Source of the DNA: Acidimicrobiaceae bacterium
GTDB taxonomy: Bacteria; Actinomycetota; Acidimicrobiia; Acidimicrobiales; RAAP-2
Assembly (NCBI GenBank): GCA_003158855.1
Contig: PMLJ01000033.1
Coordinates: 1 to 64,000 of the forward strand
DNA: 64,000 bases
Reading direction: 5' to 3'
Shown piece by piece: positions 28,964-37,775 of the stretch. The notes beneath the pieces are model-generated. The model searched no databases, had not been told where the DNA came from, and saw only the letters and a program-made list of their open reading frames with translations. Made by a program: the position numbers and the translations under genes. Within the stretch, counting starts at the first letter, position 1. Each line of letters starts with the position of its first letter.

Positions 28964-30348
28964 AGCCGCCGCTCTCACTGTGGTGGGCAACGCTCGACGA
29001 GCCGGTGACGCCCCGCGCGTCGTTGCGACACGACCTCGACGTCGACGTCGCCATCGTCGGCGGAGGCTTCACGGGACTCTGGACCGCTCGGGAGCTCAAG
29101 AGACGTGATCCCCAGCTTCGGATCGCGGTGCTCGAGAAATCAGTGTGCGGTTTTGGCGCCTCGGGGCGAAACGGCGGGTGGGCGTCAGCCCTCTTTCCGA
29201 TCAAGAACGACGCCATCGTCTCGCGCTACGGCATCGACGCCTTCACCCATCAGCGCAGAGTACTAGAAGGAGCGGTGCGAGAGCTTGGCGAGGCCATCAG
29301 CGACGACGGCATCGACGCCCGCTTCGTCCAGGGCGGTACGCTCACCTTCGCGCGCAGCGAACTCCAGGCGGCAAGGCTGCGGGACGAAGTACGCGCCTCG
29401 CGTGAGCTCGGCCTCAGCGAGGACGACGTGAGGTGGCTCGAAGTGAGCGATCTCTACGACTTCGGCTACGTGCGCGGAGCCCACGGCGCGATGTACTCGC
29501 CGCACTGCGCGAGAATCAATCCCGCGCGGCTGGTTCGGGGCCTCTGCGATGTCGACGAGAAGCTGGGCGTCGCCATCTTCGAGGATACGAGCGTCACCAG
29601 AATCGTTCCCGCACGCCGCGGTCATCGCCCGCGGGTGCTGACCATCGGCGGCACCGTGAGCGCGGACTACGTCGTGCGCGCGACGGAGGCCTTCACCCCG
29701 ACCTTCCCCGGCGAGCGTCGCACGTTGGCGCCGATCTACTCCATGATGATCGCGACCGAACCACTCTCGGCTTCGTTCTGGGACGAGGCAGGATTCCGCG
29801 ACTACGCGACGTTCACCGATGACCGCAACCTCACGATCTACGGGCAGCGAACAAGCGACAATCGAATCGCCTTCGGAGGACGCGGCGCACCGTATCACTT
29901 TGGATCCACCGTCGAGGAGCAGTTCGACCACGACTCGAAGGTCTTCAGCGCGCTCGAGACCACCCTCCGCGAGCTGTTCCCAACCCTCGAAGGATCGATC
30001 ACCCACCGGTGGGGCGGGCCGGTGGGAATGAACCGGGACCTCTCTCCCTCGGTGATGGTCGACTACGAGACCGGGCTCGCGAGCGCCGGCGGCTACACGG
30101 GCGACGGCGTGGTGCTCAGCCGGGTCTGCGCGACCGCGATCGCCGATCTCCTGACGGCGCCGTCAACCGAGACCTCGCACACAAGCCTCCCGTTCGTCCA
30201 GCACCAGGGCAAGCGTTGGGAGCTTGAGCCATTGCGCTGGCTGGGCATCAACGTGGGTATTGGCCTCGCGACGTGGGCGGACCACAGCGAGCGACGCCAT
30301 AACCGTCAGAGCCGGGCCAGCCAGTGGCTCCATCGACTCCGCGGATAG
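28960..30348 (+). CDS. FAD-dependent amine oxidoreductase, PuuB/DAO family
   Basis: A protein of 462 aa. It opens with a short SLWWATL segment and the FAD motif VAIVGGGFTGLWTARELKRR, then the family motif GFGASGRNGGWASA, which is typical of gamma-glutamylputrescine oxidoreductase (PuuB) and related amine oxidases. The C-terminal RWGGPVGMNRDLSP and GYTGDGVVLS motifs complete the DAO fold. It would oxidise an amine to an aldehyde plus ammonia. The GTG at 28960 overlaps the transaminase stop (GTGA); the open frame further upstream lies in that gene. Confidence 0.9.
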   Translation: MKPPLSLWWATLDEPVTPRASLRHDLDVDVAIVGGGFTGLWTARELKRRDPQLRIAVLEKSVCGFGASGRNGGWASALFPIKNDAIVSRYGIDAFTHQRRVLEGAVRELGEAISDDGIDARFVQGGTLTFARSELQAARLRDEVRASRELGLSEDDVRWLEVSDLYDFGYVRGAHGAMYSPHCARINPARLVRGLCDVDEKLGVAIFEDTSVTRIVPARRGHRPRVLTIGGTVSADYVVRATEAFTPTFPGERRTLAPIYSMMIATEPLSASFWDEAGFRDYATFTDDRNLTIYGQRTSDNRIAFGGRGAPYHFGSTVEEQFDHDSKVFSALETTLRELFPTLEGSITHRWGGPVGMNRDLSPSVMVDYETGLASAGGYTGDGVVLSRVCATAIADLLTAPSTETSHTSLPFVQHQGKRWELEPLRWLGINVGIGLATWADHSERRHNRQSRASQWLHRLRG

Positions 30349-30357
30349 GCCCGACGG

Positions 30358-30993
30358 CTATTTCAAGATATTGACCGCGCGCGCCGCGACCACGGCGATC
30401 GTGATGAGCGACACTATTGATTCCAAGGCGAAGAGGGTCTTGGCCTTCAGGGTGAGGGGCATGGCATCGGCAGGGGCGAAGCTCGTCCCGTTGGCGAAGG
30501 ATGTGTAGAGATAGTCGGTGAAGCGTGGTCGCCACTCCTTCGGCGCCAACTGCGGATTCTCCATCTGCGGGAACTGGATATCGGGGAAGCCCGTCTCACC
30601 ACCCGCTCGCAGATGGGGGCCACCCCGATCCACCTCCCAGAGCCAGAGCCCGTAGACAATCACGTTCGTGAGCCACACCGACACGGCCGAGTAGATCAGA
30701 TTGCGGCCCTGCGAGACGTTGGCCACGAGGAGGTGATGGACCAAGAGCGCCATCGACGCGATGTTCGCGAGCGTAATGATCCCGATCAGGGTGAGGGTCA
30801 GTCTACGCACCCAAGGCGCCTCGTTGGGATGACGGTGCCTGGTCGCCGACAGAGGTATGAGCGGCAGCGCGATCAGCACCGGCAAGAGCCACTTGGGCCC
30901 CACGACGAGCCGGTTCGGCAGGACAATATAGAGCACGACGCACACCACGAGCGCCAACGAGGCCGGCCAGCGTGGTTCCGGGCGGGGCGTCAT
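30358..30993 (-). CDS. Predicted multi-spanning membrane protein with an ion-channel-like C-terminus
   Basis: A protein of 211 aa with about five hydrophobic segments. The segment FTDYLYTSFANGTSFAPADAMP before the last helix looks like a two-TM potassium-channel pore region or a DUF1345-like loop, but no TVGYG filter is present. Function is unknown. ATG at 30993 is used; a TTG at 31002 is possible. It follows the secreted-protein gene by ten bases and is convergent with the FAD oxidase gene (nine bases apart). Confidence 0.75.
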   Translation of the reverse strand: MTPRPEPRWPASLALVVCVVLYIVLPNRLVVGPKWLLPVLIALPLIPLSATRHRHPNEAPWVRRLTLTLIGIITLANIASMALLVHHLLVANVSQGRNLIYSAVSVWLTNVIVYGLWLWEVDRGGPHLRAGGETGFPDIQFPQMENPQLAPKEWRPRFTDYLYTSFANGTSFAPADAMPLTLKAKTLFALESIVSLITIAVVAARAVNILK

Positions 30994-31003
30994 GTCACTC
31001 AAG

Positions 31004-31810
31004 TTAGCTGAGCGTCGTGCTTCCCAATGACGTCAGGTTCTGGGGCACGAGCAACGAGGCGATGGGTGTCGAGCCGAGCAGCTTCTCCAGGAATTTGGCA
31101 TCCTCGGACTTGACCTGGCCCGCCGGTGGCGCCTCGATGCGCGCGGGCTGGTTGTACGAGAGCACCGTTGCCGTGATCTCGGTCATGGACTTCTTGCTGG
31201 AGATGACGAGCGAGCTCGCGGTGACTTCGCCCTGGCTTCCGGTCGTGATGCTCCATTCGAGCGAGCCGACGCCCGGGAGTTCCCCTTTCACGGCGCCCAG
31301 CCTGGTGACCGCCACGTTGTCGCGCGAGAAGTCGTAGGTCGTGTAGTCGCCATTCTTCGTGATGGTCTTATGGCTGAAGCCGCTGATGAGCGGAATGTCC
31401 GGCTTCACGAATTCGAGCGAGTACCCGAAGAGCGAAGGCAGCGACATCTTGGTGCTGAGCCACTTCGTCCCGATCACCGACGAGAGGTTTGGGGTCGAGG
31501 CGTAGAGACGGTGGTCCACCATGCGAAGATCGAAGTCAACGCTCGAAAAGACCAGGGGGATTTGAAGCCTCGCTTCAATACGGTTGGTCTGGAAGTTGAT
31601 GTTCACGTTTGATTGCACGCTGTAGGCCTGTCCCGTTGAGACCACGACCTCGAGGTCCGCGGACTTTGGTGGATAGCCGTGCAGCGCGAAGGGATCCTTC
31701 AAAAGGCCTGATGGATACGGGTCCGTGGCGGCGAGCACAACGCCGGTGATTGTGAGTGCGCTGGCGACCACCGCGAGGACCGCGGCCCCGGTGCGCTTGG
31801 AGACTGCCAT
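31004..31810 (-). CDS. Secreted or membrane-anchored protein of unknown function
   Basis: A protein of 268 aa. An N-terminal KRTGAAVLAVVASALTITGVVLA segment (about residues 5-27) is a signal peptide or anchor without a lipobox Cys. The rest is beta-rich, polar and has no recognised catalytic motif. It loosely resembles the lipid-binding LprG/LppX or DUF2993 type of extracytoplasmic proteins in composition only. It is probably co-transcribed with the downstream membrane protein. Confidence 0.72.
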   Translation of the reverse strand: MAVSKRTGAAVLAVVASALTITGVVLAATDPYPSGLLKDPFALHGYPPKSADLEVVVSTGQAYSVQSNVNINFQTNRIEARLQIPLVFSSVDFDLRMVDHRLYASTPNLSSVIGTKWLSTKMSLPSLFGYSLEFVKPDIPLISGFSHKTITKNGDYTTYDFSRDNVAVTRLGAVKGELPGVGSLEWSITTGSQGEVTASSLVISSKKSMTEITATVLSYNQPARIEAPPAGQVKSEDAKFLEKLLGSTPIASLLVPQNLTSLGSTTLS

Positions 31811-31816
31811 GAAGCA

Positions 31817-31822
31817 ACCCTA
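31817..31822 (-). promoter_or_regulatory. Candidate -10 box of the secreted protein gene
   Basis: Minus-strand TAGGGT, six bases upstream of the ATG at 31810. A leaderless mRNA is predicted. Confidence 0.45.
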
Positions 31823-31852
31823 CCGCCCGGGGTAGACGGCGAGCCCCGCCGA

Positions 31853-32827
31853 CTAGGCCAAGGGCTCTTGCAGGAGCGCCAGGAATAGTTCGTGCGAGAT
31901 ATTGCGCCCGCACGCGATGAATCCGATGCGCGAGGTGACGTCATCCACCAGATTGGCGGTGATCGCGGCGTAGGAGGCGGCGGCCGACCCTTCGAGAACC
32001 AGCCCGTTGCTCTCGGCGACCTCTCGAACAGCGCGGCGAATCTCGATCTCCTCGACGAGTACCAGGGGGACTTCGTTACGCGCGATCAGTTCGTTCGTCA
32101 CCGCCCCGTCATCGCCGCCGCCCGCGAGACCGTCAGCGATGGTCGGACGATGGACGATTTCGGCCATGTTGGCGCCACGAAGCACGTGGTACATCGCCGA
32201 ACTCTCCTCGGGCTGCACGCCGGTGACCCTGATATCGGAACGCCCGTGGTCCTCGCGCGACATCAGCACGCCCGAGATCAATCCGCCGCCGCCCACCGAA
32301 ACAACGATGTGCTCGAGATCGGGAGCCTGCATGAGCATCTCATCGAAGACCGTGGCCTGGCCGGCGATGACGTTGGTGTCGTTGAAGGGCGAGATGTAGC
32401 GGATGTCCCGGCTCTCGGCGAGTTCGAGGGCGCGGCGTTGAGCATCGTCATAGGAGGATCCGAACTGGATCAGTTCTATGTCGTACTGGCGGAGTTTCTT
32501 CACCTTCGCCGCGGACGCGTTGGCGGGCACCACCACGGTCGCGGGCACGCCCAAGAGCGCGGCGGCGTGGGCAATGCCGAGCCCGTGGTTCCCCGCCGAC
32601 GAGGTGATGACCGCGCCGCGCGGGTCTTCACGGCGTGCCGCATCGATAGCGCTCAACGCGCCACGTATCTTGAAGGCACCGGTGATCTGAAGGCTTTCCA
32701 GTTTGGCGAGTGCGGGGCGCCCGCGAAGCGACAAGGTGACGGTCGGCGTGGGAACGAGGTAGTCGGCAATTACTCGTCGCGCAGCTTCAAGCTGCTCGGA
32801 CGTCGGGGGCGAGACGTGGCGAATCAT
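31853..32827 (-). CDS. PLP-dependent threonine dehydratase / serine racemase-like enzyme
   Basis: A protein of 324 aa, catalytic domain only, lacking the C-terminal ACT-like regulatory domain of biosynthetic IlvA. QITGAFKIRGA places the PLP Lys at 53, SSAGNHGLGIA binds the phosphate-linked substrate side, and VSVGGGGLISG is the phosphate loop. The short form fits catabolic threonine/serine dehydratase or serine/hydroxyaspartate lyases. ATG at 32827 matches the family start; a longer frame to 32875 is not needed. Confidence 0.9.
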   Translation of the reverse strand: MIRHVSPPTSEQLEAARRVIADYLVPTPTVTLSLRGRPALAKLESLQITGAFKIRGALSAIDAARREDPRGAVITSSAGNHGLGIAHAAALLGVPATVVVPANASAAKVKKLRQYDIELIQFGSSYDDAQRRALELAESRDIRYISPFNDTNVIAGQATVFDEMLMQAPDLEHIVVSVGGGGLISGVLMSREDHGRSDIRVTGVQPEESSAMYHVLRGANMAEIVHRPTIADGLAGGGDDGAVTNELIARNEVPLVLVEEIEIRRAVREVAESNGLVLEGSAAASYAAITANLVDDVTSRIGFIACGRNISHELFLALLQEPLA

Positions 32828-32889
32828 GGAAGGCAATCCTACTCGGCCCTTTTTCAGGGACTTTCGTACTGCCAAGTAAGGTCGGCCAC

Positions 32890-33459
32890 GTGCATTCGCT
32901 CTACGCGGTCATCGTTGTGGCCACTTTGGCATTCGTCGGCACGATGCTCGACAACTTCTTCGCGTTCGCGGCGCAGCTCGCTCTCACCCAGCGCGACCGC
33001 TTCAAGAGAGTGAGCGCCGCACAGGCGCTGGGCGTCGCGACGCTGGTGGTGCTCGCGGCAGGCGTCGGAACGCTGCTAGAAGAGGTTCCCACGCGCTGGA
33101 TCGGACTCCTGTGTATCGCGCCATGGGCACTCGCCATTCACGGATGGCGTCATCGTGCGGCACCGGCTCACGAGCAGTATCGCCGCGGCGCGTTCACCAC
33201 CCTGACGCTCTGCCTGGCCCTTGGAGGCGACAATCTAGCGGTCTGGATTCCGCTGCTTCGCGCCAACGGATCGCTCCACGAGGTCTTGACGATTTCGGTC
33301 TTCGCGCTGTGGGAAGCGGTATTCGTCTTCGCCGCCCAGTCGGTCGCGAGCCATCCCCGCGTGATCTCCTGGGGCACCCGATACGGACGAACGCTCATAC
33401 CATGGATCTACCTGGGACTGGGTGCTCTGATCTTGATCGAATGCGGGACTTTTTCCTAG
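32890..33459 (+). CDS. CadD-family cadmium resistance-like transporter
   Basis: A protein of 189 aa with about five to six hydrophobic segments. The motif FVGTMLDNFFAFAAQLAL near the start and LALGGDNLAVWIPLL in the middle are the duplicated, acidic DN motifs of the CadD/LysE-superfamily. Family members export Cd2+ or move other cations. Start is GTG at 32890 with TAAGGT seven bases upstream. The downstream MFS gene starts 41 bases after its stop. Confidence 0.82.
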   Translation: MHSLYAVIVVATLAFVGTMLDNFFAFAAQLALTQRDRFKRVSAAQALGVATLVVLAAGVGTLLEEVPTRWIGLLCIAPWALAIHGWRHRAAPAHEQYRRGAFTTLTLCLALGGDNLAVWIPLLRANGSLHEVLTISVFALWEAVFVFAAQSVASHPRVISWGTRYGRTLIPWIYLGLGALILIECGTFS

Positions 33460-33500
33460 GCCACCAGACCCGTACCAGGTCGGCCACTAGCGTGATCGTC

Positions 33501-34658
33501 GTGCCAAATTCCACGCCCCAGCAAACGCTTCGCCGCCTCACCATCATCGTGGCGATCCAGTGGATGGGGGCAACGTTGGGCCTTCCCCTGCTTCCGCTCT
33601 TCCTCGAGCACCGAGGGGGAACACCGCCCATCATTGGCTTGATCATGGCGTCGTTCTTCATCGCCGGCGTCGTCACGCAGTTCTTCCTCGGCCACCTGGC
33701 CGACAAGTTCGGCCGACGCCCGGTGCTGATCCTCAGCCTGGTCGCCTACGGACTCGCCTCGATGACGTACCTCTTGCCGGTCGCGGCGCCCTGGTTCGCG
33801 CTGACGCGCGTCGTGCAAGGAGCGTCGGCAGGCGCGATCGAGGTGGCGTCGATGTCCGCAGTTGCCTCGCTCTTCTCCGAAGCCCAACGCGGGCGGGCCG
33901 TGTCGCAGATCCTCGCGGCGCAGCTGTTCGGGATCGCGATCGGACCGGTGGTCGGGGTCGTCGCTTCGGTACGCGAGCTCGGCCTCGCCTTCTTCGTCAC
34001 CGGCCTCGTGAGCCTCTGCGCAGCCCTGGTCGCCTTCAACACCAATCTCGGCGACAAGGCGTACGACCGCACTCCCCTCCCCAAACTGCAATGGAACTCC
34101 CAACTGACTGGAGCACTCTTCGCCGCGAGCGCGAGCGGGCTCACGATCGGGGTCTACGAGGCGTGCTGGAGCCTTCTCATGCACTCCCACCACGCGAGCA
34201 CCCTCGAGATCAGGTTGAGTTGGACAATGTTCTCGATCCCGTGGGTGGCCCTGAGCCGCGTGGGAGGCTGGCTGGCCGACCACGCAAACCGCCGGCTCAT
34301 TGGCCTCGCGGGCCTCTTGAACGGGGCGATCTTTCTCTCGCTCTATCCTCACATCCACAACAACGTCGTGATGCTCTTCGTGGGATCGCTCGAGTCAGTG
34401 GGCGCGTCGCTCTCGGTGCCTTCAATCTCGTCACTCATGAGCCAGGGGGCGGTCAACCGCGAGCTGAGCCGCCGCCAGGGACTCTACGCCACGTCCAACA
34501 CGGCATCGCTCGCGATCGCCGCGGGCGTCTCGGGATTCCTCTTCACTATCAATTCCGCGTTGCCCTTCACGCTGATAGCCGTCGTGGCATCGCTGCTCGC
34601 GATCACGACCCTCTGGTGGTGGCGAAACGTGAACGGCAATATCAGCCAGGCCGCATAG
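33501..34658 (+). CDS. MFS transporter, 12-TMS
   Basis: A membrane protein of about 385 aa. Motif A reads GHLADKFGRRPVLI between helices 2 and 3, with a related GGWLADHANRRLIG between helices 8 and 9. ALTRVVQGASAGAIEVASMSAV is motif B/C-like. The substrate is unknown. The start is uncertain: the GTG at 33501 has TAGCGT seven bases upstream and begins just before helix 1; a GTG at 33492 or an ATG at 33441, inside the CadD gene, are alternatives. Confidence 0.88.
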   Translation: MPNSTPQQTLRRLTIIVAIQWMGATLGLPLLPLFLEHRGGTPPIIGLIMASFFIAGVVTQFFLGHLADKFGRRPVLILSLVAYGLASMTYLLPVAAPWFALTRVVQGASAGAIEVASMSAVASLFSEAQRGRAVSQILAAQLFGIAIGPVVGVVASVRELGLAFFVTGLVSLCAALVAFNTNLGDKAYDRTPLPKLQWNSQLTGALFAASASGLTIGVYEACWSLLMHSHHASTLEIRLSWTMFSIPWVALSRVGGWLADHANRRLIGLAGLLNGAIFLSLYPHIHNNVVMLFVGSLESVGASLSVPSISSLMSQGAVNRELSRRQGLYATSNTASLAIAAGVSGFLFTINSALPFTLIAVVASLLAITTLWWWRNVNGNISQAA

Positions 34659-34669
34659 GCCTCTAAAGC

Positions 34670-34699
34670 AAAAGAACGGCGCCGAAGCGCCGCTCTTTT
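34670..34699. terminator. Bidirectional rho-independent terminator
   Basis: AAAAGA-a-CGGCGC (34670-34682), loop CGAA, GCGCCG-c-TCTTTT (34687-34699). The GC stem flanked by an A-run and a T-run works in both directions and ends both the MFS gene and the convergent binding-protein gene. Confidence 0.85.
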
Positions 34700-34718
34700 G
34701 GATGTTCAAGACGTCCGG

Positions 34719-36617
34719 CTAGTGCTTCCAGACCTGGTCCCAACGCGACGAACCTCCGTCGAAGGTGAGGGAACGAGTCCTGCCGTCGGCTGCCGTGCTG
34801 ACCGCCCAGTTCTGCACGTTGGTGCGCGCCGCGAAGGCGGTGACCAGCGTGTCGAGGAACAGGTACGGAATATCCTTCGAAAACTGCGCATTGATTGCCG
34901 ACCATCCAGCCTTCTGGGCAGCCGAACCAGGCCGAGCGGCCAGTGCAGCCAGCATCGACGATTCAACCACGGGGTCTCCCAGATGGGAGAAGTTGACTGC
35001 GCCGGCGATGAACGTTCCAGCCGGCAACGCGGACATGCCCAGTCCACCGGTCGTCGGCGACGTCGTCGCAGGCAGGGAGAGGAACCACACGTAGTTGAGC
35101 GACGGGTCAACACCGCCGAACTGGTTCCATGTCGCGCAGTCGTACTCCCCGTAGATCACGTTGTTGATCAGCGTGCTCTGGACAACTGGACGCGGCGTCA
35201 CCGAGATACCCACCGCGGACAGTTGCTGCTGGAAGAACGCAAACTGCTTCTGCGCCGACGAGTCACCCGACACAATGTCGATGACGAAGCCGACCGTGGA
35301 CACGTTGTTCGCGGCCTTGTAGGCATTGACCAATGCCTTGGCCTTGCTCGGGTTGTACGCGGGGTAGCCCGGGTTCACGTAGAACGGCGAGTTCTTGCGG
35401 TAGATGCCATCGGAAATCGCGCCTACCCCGCCGTCGATGTCCTTGAAGAACGTTGTGCGGTTGATGGCCATGGCGCACGCCGTGCGGATGTTTACGTCGT
35501 TCACCACGGGCTTCAACTTGGTGTTCCACGTCAAAGTCGAAGGGTCAACTGCCCCCAGCGTGCCCTCGTAGTCGGCCAACTGCACCTGCGTGGGCGGAGC
35601 CTGGCCTTTCAGGATGTAGCTGAGAGAACCGGGAATACCCAGGGCCGAGGCGAATTGGCCCGCCCAGAGGAAGTACTGGTTCAGAGTGGCCGTGGTGTTC
35701 ATGATCAGGCAGTTGACCGAGGGGTCGCGCGGGTCATTGACGTCCGTGCGGTAGCTGATGCCCTTGATCTTCCTCAACGCCGCGATGCTCGCGCCATCCT
35801 GCTGCAGGATCATGTCCACGCTGCCCGACTGCAGGGCCGAGTTACGAGTCGGGTTATCCGGGATCGTCTTGAAATTGATGCCCGAAAGGTACGGCAACTT
35901 GCGTCCGGCCGAGTCCTTGCGCCAGTAGTGGCTGTTCTTCGTGAACTGAGACTGAACGCCGACCTGCCATGACTTCACCTTGAAAGGTCCGGTGCCGATC
36001 GGATTGCCGGTGTAGCCGGCGACCATCGAAGACGGGTGGGCCATGTAAGCGATCTGCTGCTCCGCGAGGTTCGTAGGGTACGTCGAGAACGGGATCACCA
36101 TGTTGTAGTCCACGGTGTAGTCGTCGACTTTCGTAACCGACTTGATGATGGGCTGAATCGCCAGTCCCACCGTGGGGTCGGCGGCGGCGGCGGTGTAGTT
36201 GGCCACCACGATGTCAGCGTTGAAAGGGTCACCGTTGGTGAACTTGACCCCATGGCGCAGCTTGATCGTCCAGACCGTGTAGTTCGAGTTCGGCGTCGCC
36301 GATAACGCCAGCATGGGCAGCCACGACGTGCCGTTGTACGCCATGACGAAGAGTGGATCGTAGAGCGCGTTGGCAACGCAGAATCCCGAGGCGTCCATCT
36401 TGCCCTGCGATCCGTTGAAGATGTGGTAGTTCGGCACATCAGAAATCAACCCAACGGTGAGAGTTCCGCCAAGCTTCGGCTTGCCCTTACCTATGCCGGT
36501 GGTCGCCCCCGCGACACTTGCGAGCAAACCGTCTACGACGGTGCCCGCCATTGCAACGCCACCGATGGTCGCAGCTGAATGTGTAAGGAACGATCGACGA
36601 TCGAACGTGGATGACAT
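34719..36617 (-). CDS. ABC transporter substrate-binding protein, peptide/nickel (SBP_bac_5) family, Tat-exported
   Basis: A protein of 632 aa. DRRSFLTHSAATIGG at residues 6-20 is a twin-arginine signal followed by a hydrophobic stretch; it lacks a clear lipobox. GGTLTVGL, then LRHGVKFTNGDPFNADIVVANY, is the canonical family-5 core that binds oligopeptides or similar ligands. No permease or ATPase gene is next to it, so it is an orphan receptor in this window. The ATG at 36617 has AGGA six bases upstream; a longer frame to 36701 is not supported. Downstream is the strong terminator at 34670-34699. Confidence 0.92.
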   Translation of the reverse strand: MSSTFDRRSFLTHSAATIGGVAMAGTVVDGLLASVAGATTGIGKGKPKLGGTLTVGLISDVPNYHIFNGSQGKMDASGFCVANALYDPLFVMAYNGTSWLPMLALSATPNSNYTVWTIKLRHGVKFTNGDPFNADIVVANYTAAAADPTVGLAIQPIIKSVTKVDDYTVDYNMVIPFSTYPTNLAEQQIAYMAHPSSMVAGYTGNPIGTGPFKVKSWQVGVQSQFTKNSHYWRKDSAGRKLPYLSGINFKTIPDNPTRNSALQSGSVDMILQQDGASIAALRKIKGISYRTDVNDPRDPSVNCLIMNTTATLNQYFLWAGQFASALGIPGSLSYILKGQAPPTQVQLADYEGTLGAVDPSTLTWNTKLKPVVNDVNIRTACAMAINRTTFFKDIDGGVGAISDGIYRKNSPFYVNPGYPAYNPSKAKALVNAYKAANNVSTVGFVIDIVSGDSSAQKQFAFFQQQLSAVGISVTPRPVVQSTLINNVIYGEYDCATWNQFGGVDPSLNYVWFLSLPATTSPTTGGLGMSALPAGTFIAGAVNFSHLGDPVVESSMLAALAARPGSAAQKAGWSAINAQFSKDIPYLFLDTLVTAFAARTNVQNWAVSTAADGRTRSLTFDGGSSRWDQVWKH

Positions 36618-36673
36618 CTTGATCCTGCTTTCCCCCCGAAGAAACCACCTTGTGTGGAATCTCCTCTGGGGGA

Positions 36674-36701
36674 AACATAGCAAGAAGTCGGGGGGACGCA
36701 A
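36674..36701 (-). promoter_or_regulatory. Candidate promoter of the binding-protein gene
   Basis: Minus-strand TTGCGT (36696-36701) and TATGTT (36674-36679) are 16 bases apart, giving a leader of about 50 bases before the ATG at 36617. Confidence 0.5.
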
Positions 36702-36759
36702 GAGCTACTTGATTACTTCTTCTTCACATTCAACAGGCGACGATAACTCTGCTTCTTCA

Positions 36760-36793
36760 GGGCCCAGGCGCAAAGGGGAGGACGCCTGGACCC
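36760..36793 (-). terminator. Stem-loop after the DUF5666 gene
   Basis: GGGCCCAGGCG (36760-36770) pairs with CGCCTGGACCC (36783-36793), 11 pairs with one G-T, 12-base loop, about 19 bases after the DUF5666 stop. No T-run, so its strength as a terminator is uncertain. Confidence 0.5.
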
Positions 36794-36811
36794 TGGAGAA
36801 GATGGAACGCC

Positions 36812-37543
36812 CTATCTACTTGACGTGGTCAAATGAAGGGCCGGGCCGAAACCGCCACCCTGGGGGCCAGGTCCATCGTGGTGGCGGCCGCCGGGTTGTC
36901 CCTGATGAAGGGGCACGCCGATGCCGACGCTCGTGGCGTCAAGGGTCGTGGTGCTGCCCGGGGCGAAGGTGCCCTGAGCAAATAATGAAGCGCCCACCGT
37001 TACATCGGCCAGTGCGGCACTCGCACCACTCTTCGTGTAACTGGTAGCACCGCTTACGACAACGGTCTCGCTCGTGCCGTTCGGACCAGTGACCGTGATC
37101 GTGTCACCGCTCACTACCGTGACCTTTCCCATAACACTCGGCTGTTCGATATCGATACTCTGGGCAGTCGTGGAACCCGCCGCGGTGGGAATGATCCGGA
37201 CCTGATCGCCAACGACGAGATCCGAAATCGAGGCGCTCGCGCGATCCTTGGTGACGGTCGTCGTTGCAGTGATGGCGAATGTGGTCGCTGCGCCGCTTTG
37301 ATTCCTGACGGTGATGGAAGAGCTGGTGACGGCGCTTACGACCCCACCCGCTCCTCGAACGCACATGGCGTCGTTCGTCGCCGACGCGTGCGCGCTCGCA
37401 TTGGGCGCGACCACGGATGACGTGCCCTTCACGTGGGACGCCGAGGCACTTGCCACGCCGACGCCGGTGGCGAGCGTGCCCAGGACAACTGCGGCCGAGA
37501 TGCCTGCTCGTCTTACGAGCCTCTTCTTCGTTGTGCGGTACAT
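36812..37543 (-). CDS. Secreted DUF5666-domain protein with a His/Gly-rich tail
   Basis: A protein of 243 aa. A signal peptide (KKRLVRRAGISAAVVLGTLATG, about residues 6-35, ending near ASASA) is followed by two DUF5666-like beta-barrel units, about 64-133 (GGVVSAVTSSSITVRN to VVGDQVRI) and 137-208 (VMGKVTVVSGDTITVTG to TLDATSVGIG). The last 30 residues contain GQPGGRHHDGPGPQGGGFG, a flexible, possibly metal-binding tail. Function is unknown; it acts outside the membrane. The ATG at 37543 with AGAAAGG upstream is preferred over the ATG at 37576. Confidence 0.82.
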   Translation of the reverse strand: MYRTTKKRLVRRAGISAAVVLGTLATGVGVASASASHVKGTSSVVAPNASAHASATNDAMCVRGAGGVVSAVTSSSITVRNQSGAATTFAITATTTVTKDRASASISDLVVGDQVRIIPTAAGSTTAQSIDIEQPSVMGKVTVVSGDTITVTGPNGTSETVVVSGATSYTKSGASAALADVTVGASLFAQGTFAPGSTTTLDATSVGIGVPLHQGQPGGRHHDGPGPQGGGFGPALHLTTSSR

Positions 37544-37606
37544 GGGGGAAGCCTTTCTGACTGCACCTCGAGTCATTTCGAGACGTATCCATCTTGGCGA
37601 CCCACT

Positions 37607-37635
37607 TTTTGAACGCTCTAGGGAGACGCTAAGAA
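37607..37635 (+). promoter_or_regulatory. Candidate promoter and leader of the NCS1 permease gene
   Basis: TTGAAC (37607-37612), 17 bases, TAAGAA (37630-37635). The leader of about 130 bases contains TACGAC (37714-37719) and GTCGTA (37734-37739), which can form a hairpin, then GGGAGGA before the GTG at 37776. The leader is long enough for mRNA-level control, but I recognise no riboswitch class. Confidence 0.4.
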
Positions 37636-37775
37636 CCCGCTAAATAAGAAAAATGTCACGAAGCGGACACATTGGAGCCAGTTTCGCCAGTTATTTCCGA
37701 CATACTGGGCGCGTACGACTGGCACCTCACGGGGTCGTATCAGGTGAACACCATCTATTAGGGAGGACCACTCAA

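Noticed and set aside
37636-37775. Possible riboswitch in the NCS1 permease leader
   Set aside because: A hairpin can be drawn, but no conserved core of a purine, preQ1, TPP or guanidine class is recognised.
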